Both the position numbers and the translations under genes were made by a program. The notes under the pieces were generated by a model. It worked only from the letters and a program-made list of their open reading frames with translations, did no database searches and was not told the origin of the DNA. DNA of 64,000 bases from Falsiroseomonas bella (lineage in GTDB: Bacteria; Pseudomonadota; Alphaproteobacteria; Acetobacterales; Acetobacteraceae). Below, piece by piece: positions 43,391 through 53,700 of the stretch; position 1 is the stretch's first letter, and each line of letters starts with the position of its first letter. The stretch spans positions 434,001 through 498,000 of the forward strand of contig NZ_QGNA01000005.1 in NCBI RefSeq assembly GCF_003173615.1, in the 5' to 3' direction.

Positions 43391-44926
43391 TCAGTAAGCG
43401 CGGGCAAGCAGCACGCTTTCCACCGCCGGATCGCCGGTGAACACGCACTTGCCCTCCGCTGGCGACGCACCGAGAGGAACGTTGCGAATGGTCAGCTTCA
43501 GCGCCTTCAAGCGCGCAACCACCTTTCCGAGGGCTTCGCCGGTCGGCCTGGACCATGGGACTTCCAGCCAGCCAGGCCGCCGGCCGTCCTCGGCGAAGAA
43601 GGCTTCTATGCCCGCCATGTCCACAACGTCGCGCACGATGTCGGCCTGCATCCGCCGCTGCGCCTCGGCGAATAAATTATGCTGCAGCACCTCGAGCAGG
43701 CGCGGCGCCTCGTTTACGAAATCGGGGGCAGATGTGATCGCCGTGTCGAACTCGCCGCCCCCCTTGAAGGGCCGGTCGCGACGGATGAACGAAACGGTCC
43801 CGTTGTCCAGCTCCCTCCCCCCTATCTCGAGGATCAGCGGCACACCCTTCTTAACCCAACCCCAACGCTTTGCTGCGGCCTTCGCATGCTTGCGATCGAG
43901 CAGCACCCGGATGCGCTCCCCGAAGGCATAGCCCTCGGCGATCTTGCCATGAAGGTCGGCGCAATAGGCGAGGACGGCGTCGTCGCCGGGCGTGCCGCGC
44001 AGCACTGGCACGATCACAACCTGCCACGGAGCGAGCATCGGCGGCACGCGCAGCCCGTCGTCATCCCCGTGGGTCATGATCATCCCGCCCAGCATCCGCG
44101 TGGACATTCCCCAGCTCGTGGTGTTGGCCAGCTCAACTTCCCCATGCGCATTCTGGAAGGAGATGTTCTGGACGCGCGCGAAATTAGTACCGAGGAAGTG
44201 GCTGGTGCCGGCCTGCAGCGCCTTTCCGTCCTGCATCATCGCCTCGATCGACCAAGTCTCGACCGCGCCAGGAAAACGCTCGTTCTCCGGCTTCTCGCCG
44301 GCTACCACGGGCATAGCGGCGACGTCCTGCGCGAAGCGTCGATAGACTTCCAGCATGTTGCGGGTTTCCTCGCGGGCCTCGTCGGCTGTAGCGTGAGCAG
44401 TGTGACCCTCCTGCCAGAGGAACTCGGTCGTCCTCAAAAACATACGCGTGCGCATCTCCCATCGCACGACATTCGCCCACTGGTTGACCAGGATGGGCAG
44501 GTCGCGCCAAGACCGGACCCACCGCGAGAAAGCGGTGCCAATGACCGTTTCGGAAGTCGGCCTGACGACCAGCGGCTCCTCCAGCTTGGCATCGGGATCG
44601 GGAACGAGGCCGCCCTTCCCGTCCGCGATCAATCGGTGATGCGTCACCACCGCCATTTCCTTAGCAAATCCGTTGACGTGCTCGGCTTCCTTCTCGAAGT
44701 AGCTCAGCGGGATGAACAGCGGGAAATAGCAGTTCTCATGTCCCGCGGCCTTGATGCGTTCGTCGAGCAGACGCTGCATCCGCTCCCAAATGCCGTATCC
44801 CCAGGGGCGAATGATCATGCAGCCGCGCACGCCCGACTCCTCGGCGAGATCAGCCTGTTGGATCACCGACTGATACCACGCGGCGAAATCCTCGGCGCGG
44901 GTGACGGTTAGGGCATGCTTGACCAT
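43391..44926 (-). CDS. proS: Prolyl-tRNA synthetase, archaeal/eukaryotic type (ProS type 3)
   Basis: The 511-residue product belongs to the ProRS class lacking the bacterial editing insertion: VRGCMIIRPWGYGIWERMQ, LVVRPTSETVIG, RWEMRTRMFLRTTEFLWQEGHTAHA, then FPGAVETWSIEAMMQDGKAL, GTSHFLGTNFA, NTTSWGMSTRMLGGMIMTHGD and an anticodon-binding domain. The C-terminal zinc-like domain ends LLARAY, keeping the conserved terminal tyrosine, but most of its cysteine ligands are gone (GWLEVPWSRP and GKCVFTG have only one Cys). Alphaproteobacteria normally use a bacterial-type ProRS, so this is probably a second, acquired enzyme. Its codons look less GC-extreme than those of the genes to the left. It stands alone after tRNA-Ser. 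Confidence 0.92.
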   Translation of the reverse strand: MVKHALTVTRAEDFAAWYQSVIQQADLAEESGVRGCMIIRPWGYGIWERMQRLLDERIKAAGHENCYFPLFIPLSYFEKEAEHVNGFAKEMAVVTHHRLIADGKGGLVPDPDAKLEEPLVVRPTSETVIGTAFSRWVRSWRDLPILVNQWANVVRWEMRTRMFLRTTEFLWQEGHTAHATADEAREETRNMLEVYRRFAQDVAAMPVVAGEKPENERFPGAVETWSIEAMMQDGKALQAGTSHFLGTNFARVQNISFQNAHGEVELANTTSWGMSTRMLGGMIMTHGDDDGLRVPPMLAPWQVVIVPVLRGTPGDDAVLAYCADLHGKIAEGYAFGERIRVLLDRKHAKAAAKRWGWVKKGVPLILEIGGRELDNGTVSFIRRDRPFKGGGEFDTAITSAPDFVNEAPRLLEVLQHNLFAEAQRRMQADIVRDVVDMAGIEAFFAEDGRRPGWLEVPWSRPTGEALGKVVARLKALKLTIRNVPLGASPAEGKCVFTGDPAVESVLLARAY

Positions 44927-45034
44927 GGGCTTCGCCTAGCGCTGTGCAGTCACGGAGTGTCGTGGTGCGTTCTCCCGTGAGCAGGAGGACGCGCTACAGC
45001 GGCTGGTCTTCACGGCTTGGCCGGCACGAAGCCG

Positions 45035-45580
45035 CCGCGTGTTCGAGCCGAGCTCCAGGCGACGAAAGGGCCGACCCGCGGCTTTGCGGCCCGCTACGGC
45101 CTGAATCCGAAGACGTGGCCAAGTGGCGGGGACTCACTACTATGGCCGATCCAGCAATGGGGCAGCCCTGCGCGAGATGGTCAAGACCTTCCCTTAGGCC
45201 ATCCACACCGAGCTGATCGACAACGGCGTGCAGTTCGCCCCGCGGAAGCAAACCATTTGGGACAGCGACCACATCTTCGACCGGTTCTGCGGCGAGCACG
45301 ACATCGAGCACCGCCCGACCAGGCCCTACCACCCCCTGAGCTGAGGGTAAGGCCGCAAAAATCAACCGCACGATCAAGGATGCCACATTAAGGCCCTCCA
45401 CCGACCGGGACCTCGACGCCCTGAAGGCTCACGTCCTAGCCTCCGTCAGGGCCTACAACTTCGCCATGCTCCTCAAGGCCCTACAATAGCGCGCCCCGTT
45501 CCAGGCCATCTGCGACTCCTAAACCCAGGACCCCGCCACCTTCAGGATCAACCCGCACCACCTGATCGCGGAGCGAACAG
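45035..45580 (+). mobile_element. Degenerate IS481-family transposase remnant
   Basis: Translated fragments in shifting frames match an IS481 transposase: ELQATKGPTRGFAARYGLNPKT then, after a one-base shift, VAKWRGLTTMADPAMGQP (N-terminal HTH), then ALREMVKTFP, a stop, AIHTELIDNGVQFAPRKQTIWD, CGEHDIEHRPTRPYHP, stops and a shift, INRTIKDATLRPSTDRDLDAL and VRAYNFAMLLKAL. The middle of the gene is deleted, there are several stops, and the last catalytic Glu (VERMNRT in relatives) reads AKINRT. The surrounding 44927-45593 has no other gene, and the element's terminal inverted repeats were not recognised. Confidence 0.8.
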
Positions 45581-45593
45581 TGTTACGAGGCCC

Positions 45594-46787
45594 CTAGACC
45601 CAGTCGTTCCTGCCGATCGTCCTTGCGAATATCGGGAGCGACCGCTCAACCATCTCGTCACTTGCCGTCAGGCTAATCCTCAGGCGCCCCGGCATCTCAG
45701 TGATACTACCGGGCAGCACCCAGACCCCGTCCGCTGCGAGGCGCTCCGCAAAGGCCATGTCGTCCGGCACGGGTGAGCGCGGGATGAGGTAGAAGGTGCC
45801 TTCGGGAACCGGCACCTCGTAGCCTGCATCACGGAGCGCGCTGACCATGCGGTCGCGCCGGCGCTGCAGCGCTGCGACGTCAATGCAGAGCGGCTCCAGC
45901 TCAGGCAAGGCGCGCTGCAGCGTCCGTCCAGCGAAGGCCCAGCCGTGCGAGACCTGGGCCATGTCGACCGCCTCGCGCAGCAGAGCCCGGTCGCGCTCCG
46001 GCATGTCGGGACTCAAGGCGAGCCAGCCAAGCCGCTCGCCGGGCGCGAGCAGCGTCTTGCCGTAGGAGTAGGCGATCAGCGTGTAGGGGTAACTCTCGGC
46101 GGGGCTGATGTGATCCTGCCCGGCGAACACGATGCGGGCATAGGGCTCGTCGGCCAAGAGGTAGATGATCTTGCCCAGCCGTTCAGAGGCCTCGGTGAGT
46201 AGCTCGGCCAGTGCATCGAGTTGAGCGCGAGGATAGATGCGCCCCGTCGGGTTGTGGGGCGTGTTCACGACGACGATGCGCGTGCGCGGCCCGAGCGCCG
46301 CTTTGATTGCCGCGAGGTCAAGATCGAAAGTGTCCGGTGCGAGATCCATCGGAACCGGCACGCCACCGGCACCGCGCACGAGGGCACCGTAGAAGAACCA
46401 ACCGGGGCGTGGGTAGAGTACCTCCTCGCCGGGCTCCAACACTGCGAGCATCGCTGTCGCGATCGCGCCAAAGCCACCCGCCGTGATGGCGATGTCCTGA
46501 GCCTCGTAGGGCCGACCGCGCGCCTGTCGGAGAGCGCGAGCGACCGCCTCGCGCGCGCCAGGCTCATTCCGCTGGTAGCCGAACCACTGCGGGTCGCGAG
46601 GCTCGGCGTGGCGGATCAACGCCTCGACGAAGCCGCGCAGCGGCATCTCCTGCGGATTACCGAACAGGAAGTCGCAGGCCCCCGGCCCAAGACTGCCTCC
46701 GCCCAAAATGCGTCGCGCAAAGCCGCTGACCGCGCGCATCTCCTCGATGCTGGCCGTCATACGGCTCGACACTGTGGCGATCGGCAT
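45594..46787 (-). CDS. Class I/II pyridoxal-phosphate aminotransferase
   Basis: The 397-residue product has the fold-type I pattern: YQRNEPGAREAVARAL, AITAGGFGAIATAML, VVNTPHNPTGRIYPRAQLDAL (with the Asn that contacts the cofactor), LLADEPYARIVF (Asp-Glu-Pro-Tyr) and AYSYGKTLLAPGERLGW, where Lys is the Schiff-base residue and Arg binds phosphate. The C-terminal RLRISLTASDEM carries the substrate carboxylate-binding Arg. The substrate is not evident; relatives include aspartate-type and aromatic aminotransferases. GGAG precedes ATG 46787. It follows the IS481 wreck and sits on the same strand as proS, so the two may have arrived together. Confidence 0.88.
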   Translation of the reverse strand: MPIATVSSRMTASIEEMRAVSGFARRILGGGSLGPGACDFLFGNPQEMPLRGFVEALIRHAEPRDPQWFGYQRNEPGAREAVARALRQARGRPYEAQDIAITAGGFGAIATAMLAVLEPGEEVLYPRPGWFFYGALVRGAGGVPVPMDLAPDTFDLDLAAIKAALGPRTRIVVVNTPHNPTGRIYPRAQLDALAELLTEASERLGKIIYLLADEPYARIVFAGQDHISPAESYPYTLIAYSYGKTLLAPGERLGWLALSPDMPERDRALLREAVDMAQVSHGWAFAGRTLQRALPELEPLCIDVAALQRRRDRMVSALRDAGYEVPVPEGTFYLIPRSPVPDDMAFAERLAADGVWVLPGSITEMPGRLRISLTASDEMVERSLPIFARTIGRNDWV

Positions 46788-47006
46788 GACGGCTTCTCCG
46801 TGAGTCTTTTTGACCCGTCGCCATCATAAGCACAGCGGAATGCTGCGACCCTCGCACGATAAAGTCAAATCATTGCGCACGAGGGGTAAGTGCACCGCAC
46901 CGTCTGTGGATGCCCCCATGAATGCGCGCGGGAATTCGGTGGGGTAGGTCGATGCAGTGAGGTGCGGTCGCGTGTCCGGCCTGCCGGCGCGGCCACTGGC
47001 GGCTGC

Positions 47007-47294
47007 TCAGCCAGGAACGCGAAGGCGGCATGCGCGCACGCTCGTCGAAGGCGCGCGAAGGCGCCAACCGCAACGCGTGCGGCCGCTGACTGTCTTGCGC
47101 TGCGCCTCCCACACGAGTGGAAGAGGCTCCATCAGCCCCGGCAGCGTCATCCCCTCCGGCTGCCGCCCATCCAGGATAGCCTCGACGATGCCCGGCGCCA
47201 GCAGCGTCAGCCGCAGCACGCGCGAGACGTAGGGCGAGGTGATCTTCTCGGCGGCCTCGAGCTCCTTCACGGTGACGGGCCTCAATTTTTCCAC
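47007..47294 (-). pseudogene. Truncated copy of the recombinase-associated HTH protein
   Basis: The frame encodes KELEAAEKITSPYVSRVLRL, then TLLAPGIVEAILDGRQPEGM and TLPGLMEPLPLVWEAQR, closely matching residues about 65-125 of the intact HTH protein at 55192-55620, but the first half is missing and the end differs. About 160 bases (47119-47282) are nearly identical to 55284-55446 in the same orientation. It is either a decayed cassette or a recombination scar. Around it, 46788-47763 has no convincing complete gene. Confidence 0.65.
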
Positions 47295-47454
47295 CTGACC
47301 ATCACCGCGTCGCTACAAGAAGGGCCGCCGGGCGTAGGTTACGATGACGGTCAGCGTGGACCTGGGCTCGTGGCGGCCCAAGACCGGGCGCGCCCTCATC
47401 GTCGGGTCGCCCAGCCGCGCGGCCGAAGCCTGTGCCGCCGCCTTCATGGCAGCG

Positions 47455-47640
47455 TGCCGGACTCGAGCTGGTGATCGGCCAGATAAAGGCGGACGGCATC
47501 TCGGCAGCGACTTCTTCGCCGGTGCGGCAGGCGATGCCGTCAAGGTCGTTCTCGCCGCCGTCGGCTACGACCTCCGTCTCCTCCGTGCCTGGCTCATACG
47601 CCTCGTCGTGTTTCTCCTCAGCCTCCTCGCGAACGGCAGA
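47455..47640 (+). mobile_element. C-terminal remnant of an IS5-type transposase
   Basis: GLELVIGQIKADG in one frame and, after a shift, AGAAGDAVKVVLAAVGYDLRL and LRAWLIRLVVFLLSLLA match the ends of IS5-family (ISL2/IS1031-like) transposases, where relatives read PVIGHxKA, GDxINxVLAAxGYN and LLxWL. Only about 60 residues are left, split by a frameshift. Confidence 0.6.
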
Positions 47641-47763
47641 CCAATGGAGACGCCGCACTCGGCCTGCCTTGCGCTTCGCTGAAAGGGCGCTCTTTACGGA
47701 CGACAAACTGAAAGCGACGAAAGCGGACACCCGCCCTCTCGCCGGCCGAGCGCGGTCGGTCCT

Positions 47764-50700
47764 CTACCCGATGAGCACGATCTCCGCAGCGTCGAAGCTG
47801 ACCGGCGCCACTGTGAAGGTTGCCAGCGTCTGCGCGACGCCCGCCCCAAGCCCGTCAGCGTCGAACAGAAGCGCCAACGTGGTCGTCAGGTAGATGAACT
47901 GGGGCGTGCCGGCTGCCGCCGTTGCCACACCCGTCTCGTTGGCGACGAAGTTGATCGGGTTTAGCGGGCTCAGCCCGAAGCCTGCGGCACTCACCCAGAT
48001 CGTGTCGTCCGTCACGGTGTAGTCCCCGATCTGGTCGGTGCCCTCGCCCGGTAGGTCGTAGCGGAAGATATCGGCGCCCCCGCCGCCCCTCAGGGTATCC
48101 GCCCCTCCGCCCCCCACGAGCGTGTCGTTGCCCGCCGAACCAAAGATATCGTCGGCGTCGGAACCGCCATCGAGATAATCATTGCCGCTGCCGCCCACCA
48201 GCGTGTCGATGCCGCTGCCTCCGAGCACCGTGTTGTTGCCGATGGCGGCACCTGTCGCCACGGCGAAAGGCATGAAGGGGTCGCCGGTCGGGATGTGATC
48301 GGCCATCAGCCAGTCGCTCCCGTCGCCGCCGTCGATGCTGTCGCTGCCGCCGCCCGCGAAAATATTGTCGTTGCCGCCGCCACCGAATACGGTCTCGACC
48401 CCTGAGCCAAGCACGATCTGGTCGCCGGCGCTGCTGCCTCGGATATCTTCAAAGTTCCCGAAGATCGCGCCGCCGTCCGGCGAGAGCTGCAGTCGGTCGA
48501 TCCCATCGCCGCCATCGAGGACATCGGCGCCGCCCATGCCTGCGATGGTGTCGTCGCCGGCGCCGCCGACCAACGTCTCGGCGGCACCTGTGCCGATGAT
48601 CTGATCGTTGAACGCACCGGCGACCACGCGCTCGAACTCCCGGACCGCATCCAGGCCACCGCCGCCCGTTTTGACCACATACCGGCCGGTGCCGAGGCCG
48701 TTGAAGGGGTCCGTGTTGATGTCGAGGAACATGAACAGGGCAAACGGCGAGTCCGCATAGGAGAGCGTGTCGGCCCCGCTTCCGCCGACGAGCTCGTCCG
48801 ACCCGAGCCCGCCCTGGATTAAGTCGTTTGCTCCAAAGCCGTACAAACTGTCGTTGCCCGCCGCGCCCGACAGCGTGTCGCCGAAGCTGGTAGCAAAGAC
48901 GACCTCGAAGCCGGAGATCGTGTCGGTCCCGTCTGCCACGCTCGCCGTGCCGGCTGCGAGGTCGACCGCGACGCCAGCGGTGCCATTCTCATAGCTCAGC
49001 AAGTCGACGCCTGCCGCGCCTGCGAGGCTGTCGTTACCCATCCCGCCATCGACCGTGTCGTCGCCCCGCCCGCCATGCAGCGTGTCGTTGCCGGCCCCGC
49101 CATTCAGGCTGTCGTCGCCGGAGCGGCCGTAGACCTCGTCGTCGCTGAAGCTGCCGGAGAAGTTGAGTGCGACGAAGTCCGCCTCCACGACAAGGCTCGC
49201 GGTCACCGTGGCTGCTGATAAGGCTGTGCTGCCACCGTTGGCCAGCGAGTTCCCGACCATCCCCGCTGTGCCTGAGGTCTGGTCCCAGATTCGGAAGCTC
49301 AGCGCGGCGTCGAGCGTTCCTATGAAGTCCGTTGCGGCCTGGAAGTAGAGGCGCGCGTCCGCCGCGAGCAGCAGTGCAACGCCGTCATTGACCGCGCCGA
49401 CGGCCGACCAGCTCGCGCCCTCGTTGGTCGAGTACCACAGGGCGCCGTGCGCGGTGTCCACGCCGGTGATCGCGATTCCCGCCACGGCCCCGGCATCCGG
49501 GTCCGAGACGTTCGCAGCCGACAGTAGGGACTCGACAACGGTGGTCAGTTCGAGTGGCGGGAAGCTTCCGCCCGGCGCGGCCAGATTCTCGATCGTCGCG
49601 GTCAGCGCAGCCAGGGTGCCACCGGCGACCGGCGCGTCGTTAACCCCGTTCATGGTGACCTGCACGACCTGCGTCGTGCCGTCGAGGGAGGTCACGGTGA
49701 ACGTGTCCGTCACCGTGCTCCCTTGCGCGAGCGAGCCGAGGTCCGCGGTGCGCGTGTAGGTCCAGGCGCCGCCCGCGGTCAGGCTCAGCGTGCCATAGGT
49801 GCCGGATGCGGCGTTCAGGGGTTCGAAGCTCGCCTCGCCGGGATTGGGGTCGATGATTACCAGGACGCCGCTCGTGCCCGCATCGTCCTCGCCCATGCTG
49901 CCGGCGAGGTCGCCGGTGATCTGGGCTGGCGTGGCGTCGGTCAGGGTGATCTCGAGGCTGGCGGTGGTACCGTCGAGCGCGGTGACGGTGAAGCTGTCAA
50001 TCGCGGCCAGTCCGCCGAGCTCGGCCGTCCGCGTGTAGGTCCAGATGCCGGTCGCGGTCAGGCTCAGCGTGCCGTAGAAGCCGAGTTCCGCGACCAACGG
50101 CTGGAAGGCGCTCTGGCCGCTGTCCGGGTCGGTGACGGACAGCGAGCCGCCGGCGCCCGGTGCGGTCGTGGCGATCGTCGCGGCGAGGTCCCCGCCGATC
50201 ACCGCGGCGTCGTTGCTGCCGCTGATCGCGACCGTGAGTGTGGCTGTCGTGCCATCGGCCGCCGCGATGCCGAAGCTGTCGAGGAGAGAGCTTCCGGCCG
50301 CGAGGTAGTTCAGATCAGCTGTCCGCGCATAGGTCCAATCACCTGCTTCGGTCAGGGTCAGCGTGCCGTAGAGGCCCGCCACGCTGCTAAGCGGCTGGAA
50401 GCTCGATTGCCCGGCATCGGGGTCGCTGACGCTGATGGTGCCGCTCGTACCGCTCGCGTCCTCCGCAAACGCGCCAGCAAGCGCGCCGGTGATCAGGGCC
50501 GTGTCGTTGGCGCCGGCAATGGTAACGGCCAGCGTGGCGGCCGTGCCGTCCAGTGCGCGGACGGCGAAGGTGTCGATGACCTGCTGCCCGGCCGCGAGCG
50601 AATCGAGGTCCGCCGTGCGCGTGTAGGTCCAGTCGCCCGTCGAAGCCAGGCTCAGCGTGCCATAGAGACCAGCCTGGTCGCTCAGCGGCTGGAAGCTCGC

Positions 50701-53700
50701 CTGCCCGGCATCGGGATCGGTCACCGCGAGCGTGCCGCTTGCCCCGCTGCCGTTCTCGCCGAGGGTGCCGCCGAGCTCACCGGCTATGGTGGCGTCGTCG
50801 TTGGCGCCGCTTGTGGTGATGGAGAGCATAGCCGATGTGCCGTCGGCGGACGCGACGACGAAGCTGTCCACCACCGCCTGTCCCGCCGCGAGAGCGTTCA
50901 AATCGGCGGTGCGGGTGTAGGTCCAGGCGCCGCCCACCGCGAGGCTCAGTGTGCCGTAGAGGCCCGCGACATCGGTCAGGGGCTGGAAGCCGGATTGGCC
51001 GGCATCCGGGTCGCTGACGCTCAGCGCGCCGCTCGTGCCGCTCGCATCCTCGGCCATCGCACCGGCCAGGTTGCCCGTGATGAGCGCGGCGTCGTCGGCG
51101 CCTTCGATCGTGACCGAGAGCGCCGCGATCGTGCCATCTGCCGCCGCGACAGTGAAGCTGTCTGCCACCACCTCGCCCGCGGCGAGGAAATTCAGATCGG
51201 CGGTGCGCGCGTAGGTCCAGGCGCCCGCCGTGGTCAGGCTCAGCGTGCCGTAGAGTCCCGCGACGTTGCTTAGCGCCTGGAAGCTCGTCTCGCCCGTATC
51301 GGGGTCAGCCACCACGAGCATGCCGTCGGTGCCGCTGCCGTCCTCAAGCATGGCACCTGCGAGGTCGCCCGTGATCGAGGCCGGGTCGTTGGTACCCTCG
51401 AGGGTAATCGTCAGCGTCTCGGACGTGCCGTCGAGCGCGGTGACTGTGAAGCTGTCGACGACCGAGACTCCAGCCGCGAGCGCGTTGAGCTCGGCCGTGC
51501 GCGTGTAGGTCCACTGGCCGCCCGCGGTGAGGCTGAGCGTGCCGAAGTCGCCGGCGACGTCGGCTAGCGGCAGGAAGCCCGCCTCGCCGTCGTCGGGGTC
51601 CTGCGCAGTGAGCAGGCCGTTGCTGCCCGTTGCGTCCTCGTCCAGGGAACCGGCAAGCTCGCCGGTGATCGTCGCGGCGTCGTTCACGCCGCCGATGGTG
51701 ATCTCGACCGTGGCGGTAGTCCCGTCGAGCGCCGCCAAGCTGAAGCTGTCGACAACCGACTGCCCGGCCGCGAGATGGTTCAGATCTGCGGTACGGACAT
51801 AAGACCAGGCGCCCCCCGCGGTCAGGCTGAGCGTGCCGTAGAAGCCCTCCTCGTCCATCAGCGCCTGGAAGTCCGCCTGGCCCCCATCGGCATCGAAGAC
51901 GGCGACGGTGCCGCTGGCGCCGCCGCCGTCTTCGTTCATCGTGCCAGTGAGGTCCCCGGTGATCACGGCTGTGTCGTTCGCGCCGTTGATGATGAAGGAG
52001 ACCAGGCGTGTGGTGCCGTCCACCGCGCTGACGGTGAAGCTGTCGAGCTTGGACTGGCCGGCGCCAAGATACTGAACGTCGCTGTTGACGACGGTGTAGG
52101 TGTAGCTGCCGTCCGTAGCGAGCACGAGGCTGCCAAGATTGCCGGCCTCCGGGACGACCGTGGTCAGGAACACGGCCTCGCCCTGATCGGCATCGCTGAT
52201 CGGCAGGCTCCCGGACGCGGTGAGATCGCCGTCGCCATTGACCGCGATGTCCTCGGTGACTTCGCCAATGCTCGGGTCGCCGATTACAGCGGCGTCGTTC
52301 GTGCCGTTGATGGTGAATGAGACCAGGCGGGTGGTGCCGTCCACCGCGCTGACGGTGAAGCTGTCGAGCTTGGACTGGCCCGCGCCGAGGTATTGCACGG
52401 CATCGTTGGCGACGGTGTAGGTGTAGCTGCCGTCCGTAGCGAGCACGAGGCTGCCAAGATTGCCGGCCGACGGCGTCACCGTCGTCGAGAACGCAGCCTG
52501 GTTCTGATCGGCATCGCTGATCGCGATGTTACCCGAGGCGGTGAGGTTGCCGAAACCATCGCCCCCTGCATCCTCGGTCACGCTTGAGACGCTGGGGTCG
52601 CTGATGAGCGCGGCGTCGTTCGTGCCCTCGATGCTGAAGGTGACGATCTTCGACGTCCCGTCCACGCTGGTGACTCGGAACCGTTCCAGCTTCGACTGCC
52701 CGTCGCCGAGATACTGTACATCGCTGTTAGCGACGGTGTAGGTGTAGCTGCCATCGGCGGCGAGCACGAGGCTGCCGAGGTTGCCGACGGCGGCCACCAC
52801 GCCGGTCTGGAACGCCGCTTGGCCCTGGTCGGCATCGCTGATCGCGATACTGCCCGTGGCGGTGAGGTTGCCGAGGCCGTCGGCACCGGTGTCCTCGGTG
52901 ACACTCGCGGCGCTCGGATTACCGATGACGGCGACGTCGTTGCTGCCGACGATGGTGAAGCTGACGATGCTGGTGGTGCCGTCCACCGCACTGACGGTGA
53001 AGCTGTCCACCTTCGTCTGACCAGCGGCGAGATATTGCACGGCCCCGTTGCCGACCGCATAGGTATAGGTGCCATCCGCGGCGAGCAGGAGGCTGCCCAA
53101 GGTGCCGGCCCCGGGCACAACGACGGTCAGGAAGGCGGCCTGACCCTGGTCGGCATCGCTGATCGCGATGCTTCCGAAGGCCGTGAGATTGCCGGCGCCG
53201 TCCACGCCGACATCCTCTGCCAGGCTCGTCACCGTCGGGGTGCCGATAGCCGCCGTGTCGTTCGCGCCGTTGATGCTGAAGGCGACGACCTTTGTGGTGC
53301 CGTCCAGCGAGGTGACCGTGAACCTGTCGAGCTTCGTCTGCCCTGCGCCGAGATACTGCACGGCGCTGTTCGCGACGCTGTAGGTATAGGACCCCTCCGC
53401 GGCGAGGACGAGCGTTCCGAGGTTGTCGAGGGCGGCGATGACGGCCGTCTGGAATGCCGCCTCGCCCGGATCCGCGTCCGTGATCGCGATCACGCCCGAG
53501 GCGGCGAGGTTGCCGTCCCCGCCGACTGCGACATCCTCCGTCACGCTCGAGACGGTTGGATCACCGATGACCGCCCCGTCGTCGGCTCCGAATATGGTGA
53601 AGGTGACGAGCCTCGTCGTGCCGTCCACCGCGCTGACGGTGAAGCTGTCGATCCTGCTCTGCCCGGCGCCGAGATACTCCACCGCGCTGTTGGCGACGGT

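Noticed and set aside
46890-47474. 194-codon plus-strand frame over the truncated HTH gene
   Set aside because: It is antisense to the recognisable HTH remnant and has no similarity or ribosome-binding site.
47302-47730. 142-codon minus-strand frame upstream of the HTH remnant
   Set aside because: It is antisense to the IS5-type transposase fragment and contains no recognisable domain.
49723-51273. 516-codon plus-strand frame inside the adhesin gene, also 52819-54048
   Set aside because: Periodic antisense of VCBS repeats; no family and no ribosome-binding site.
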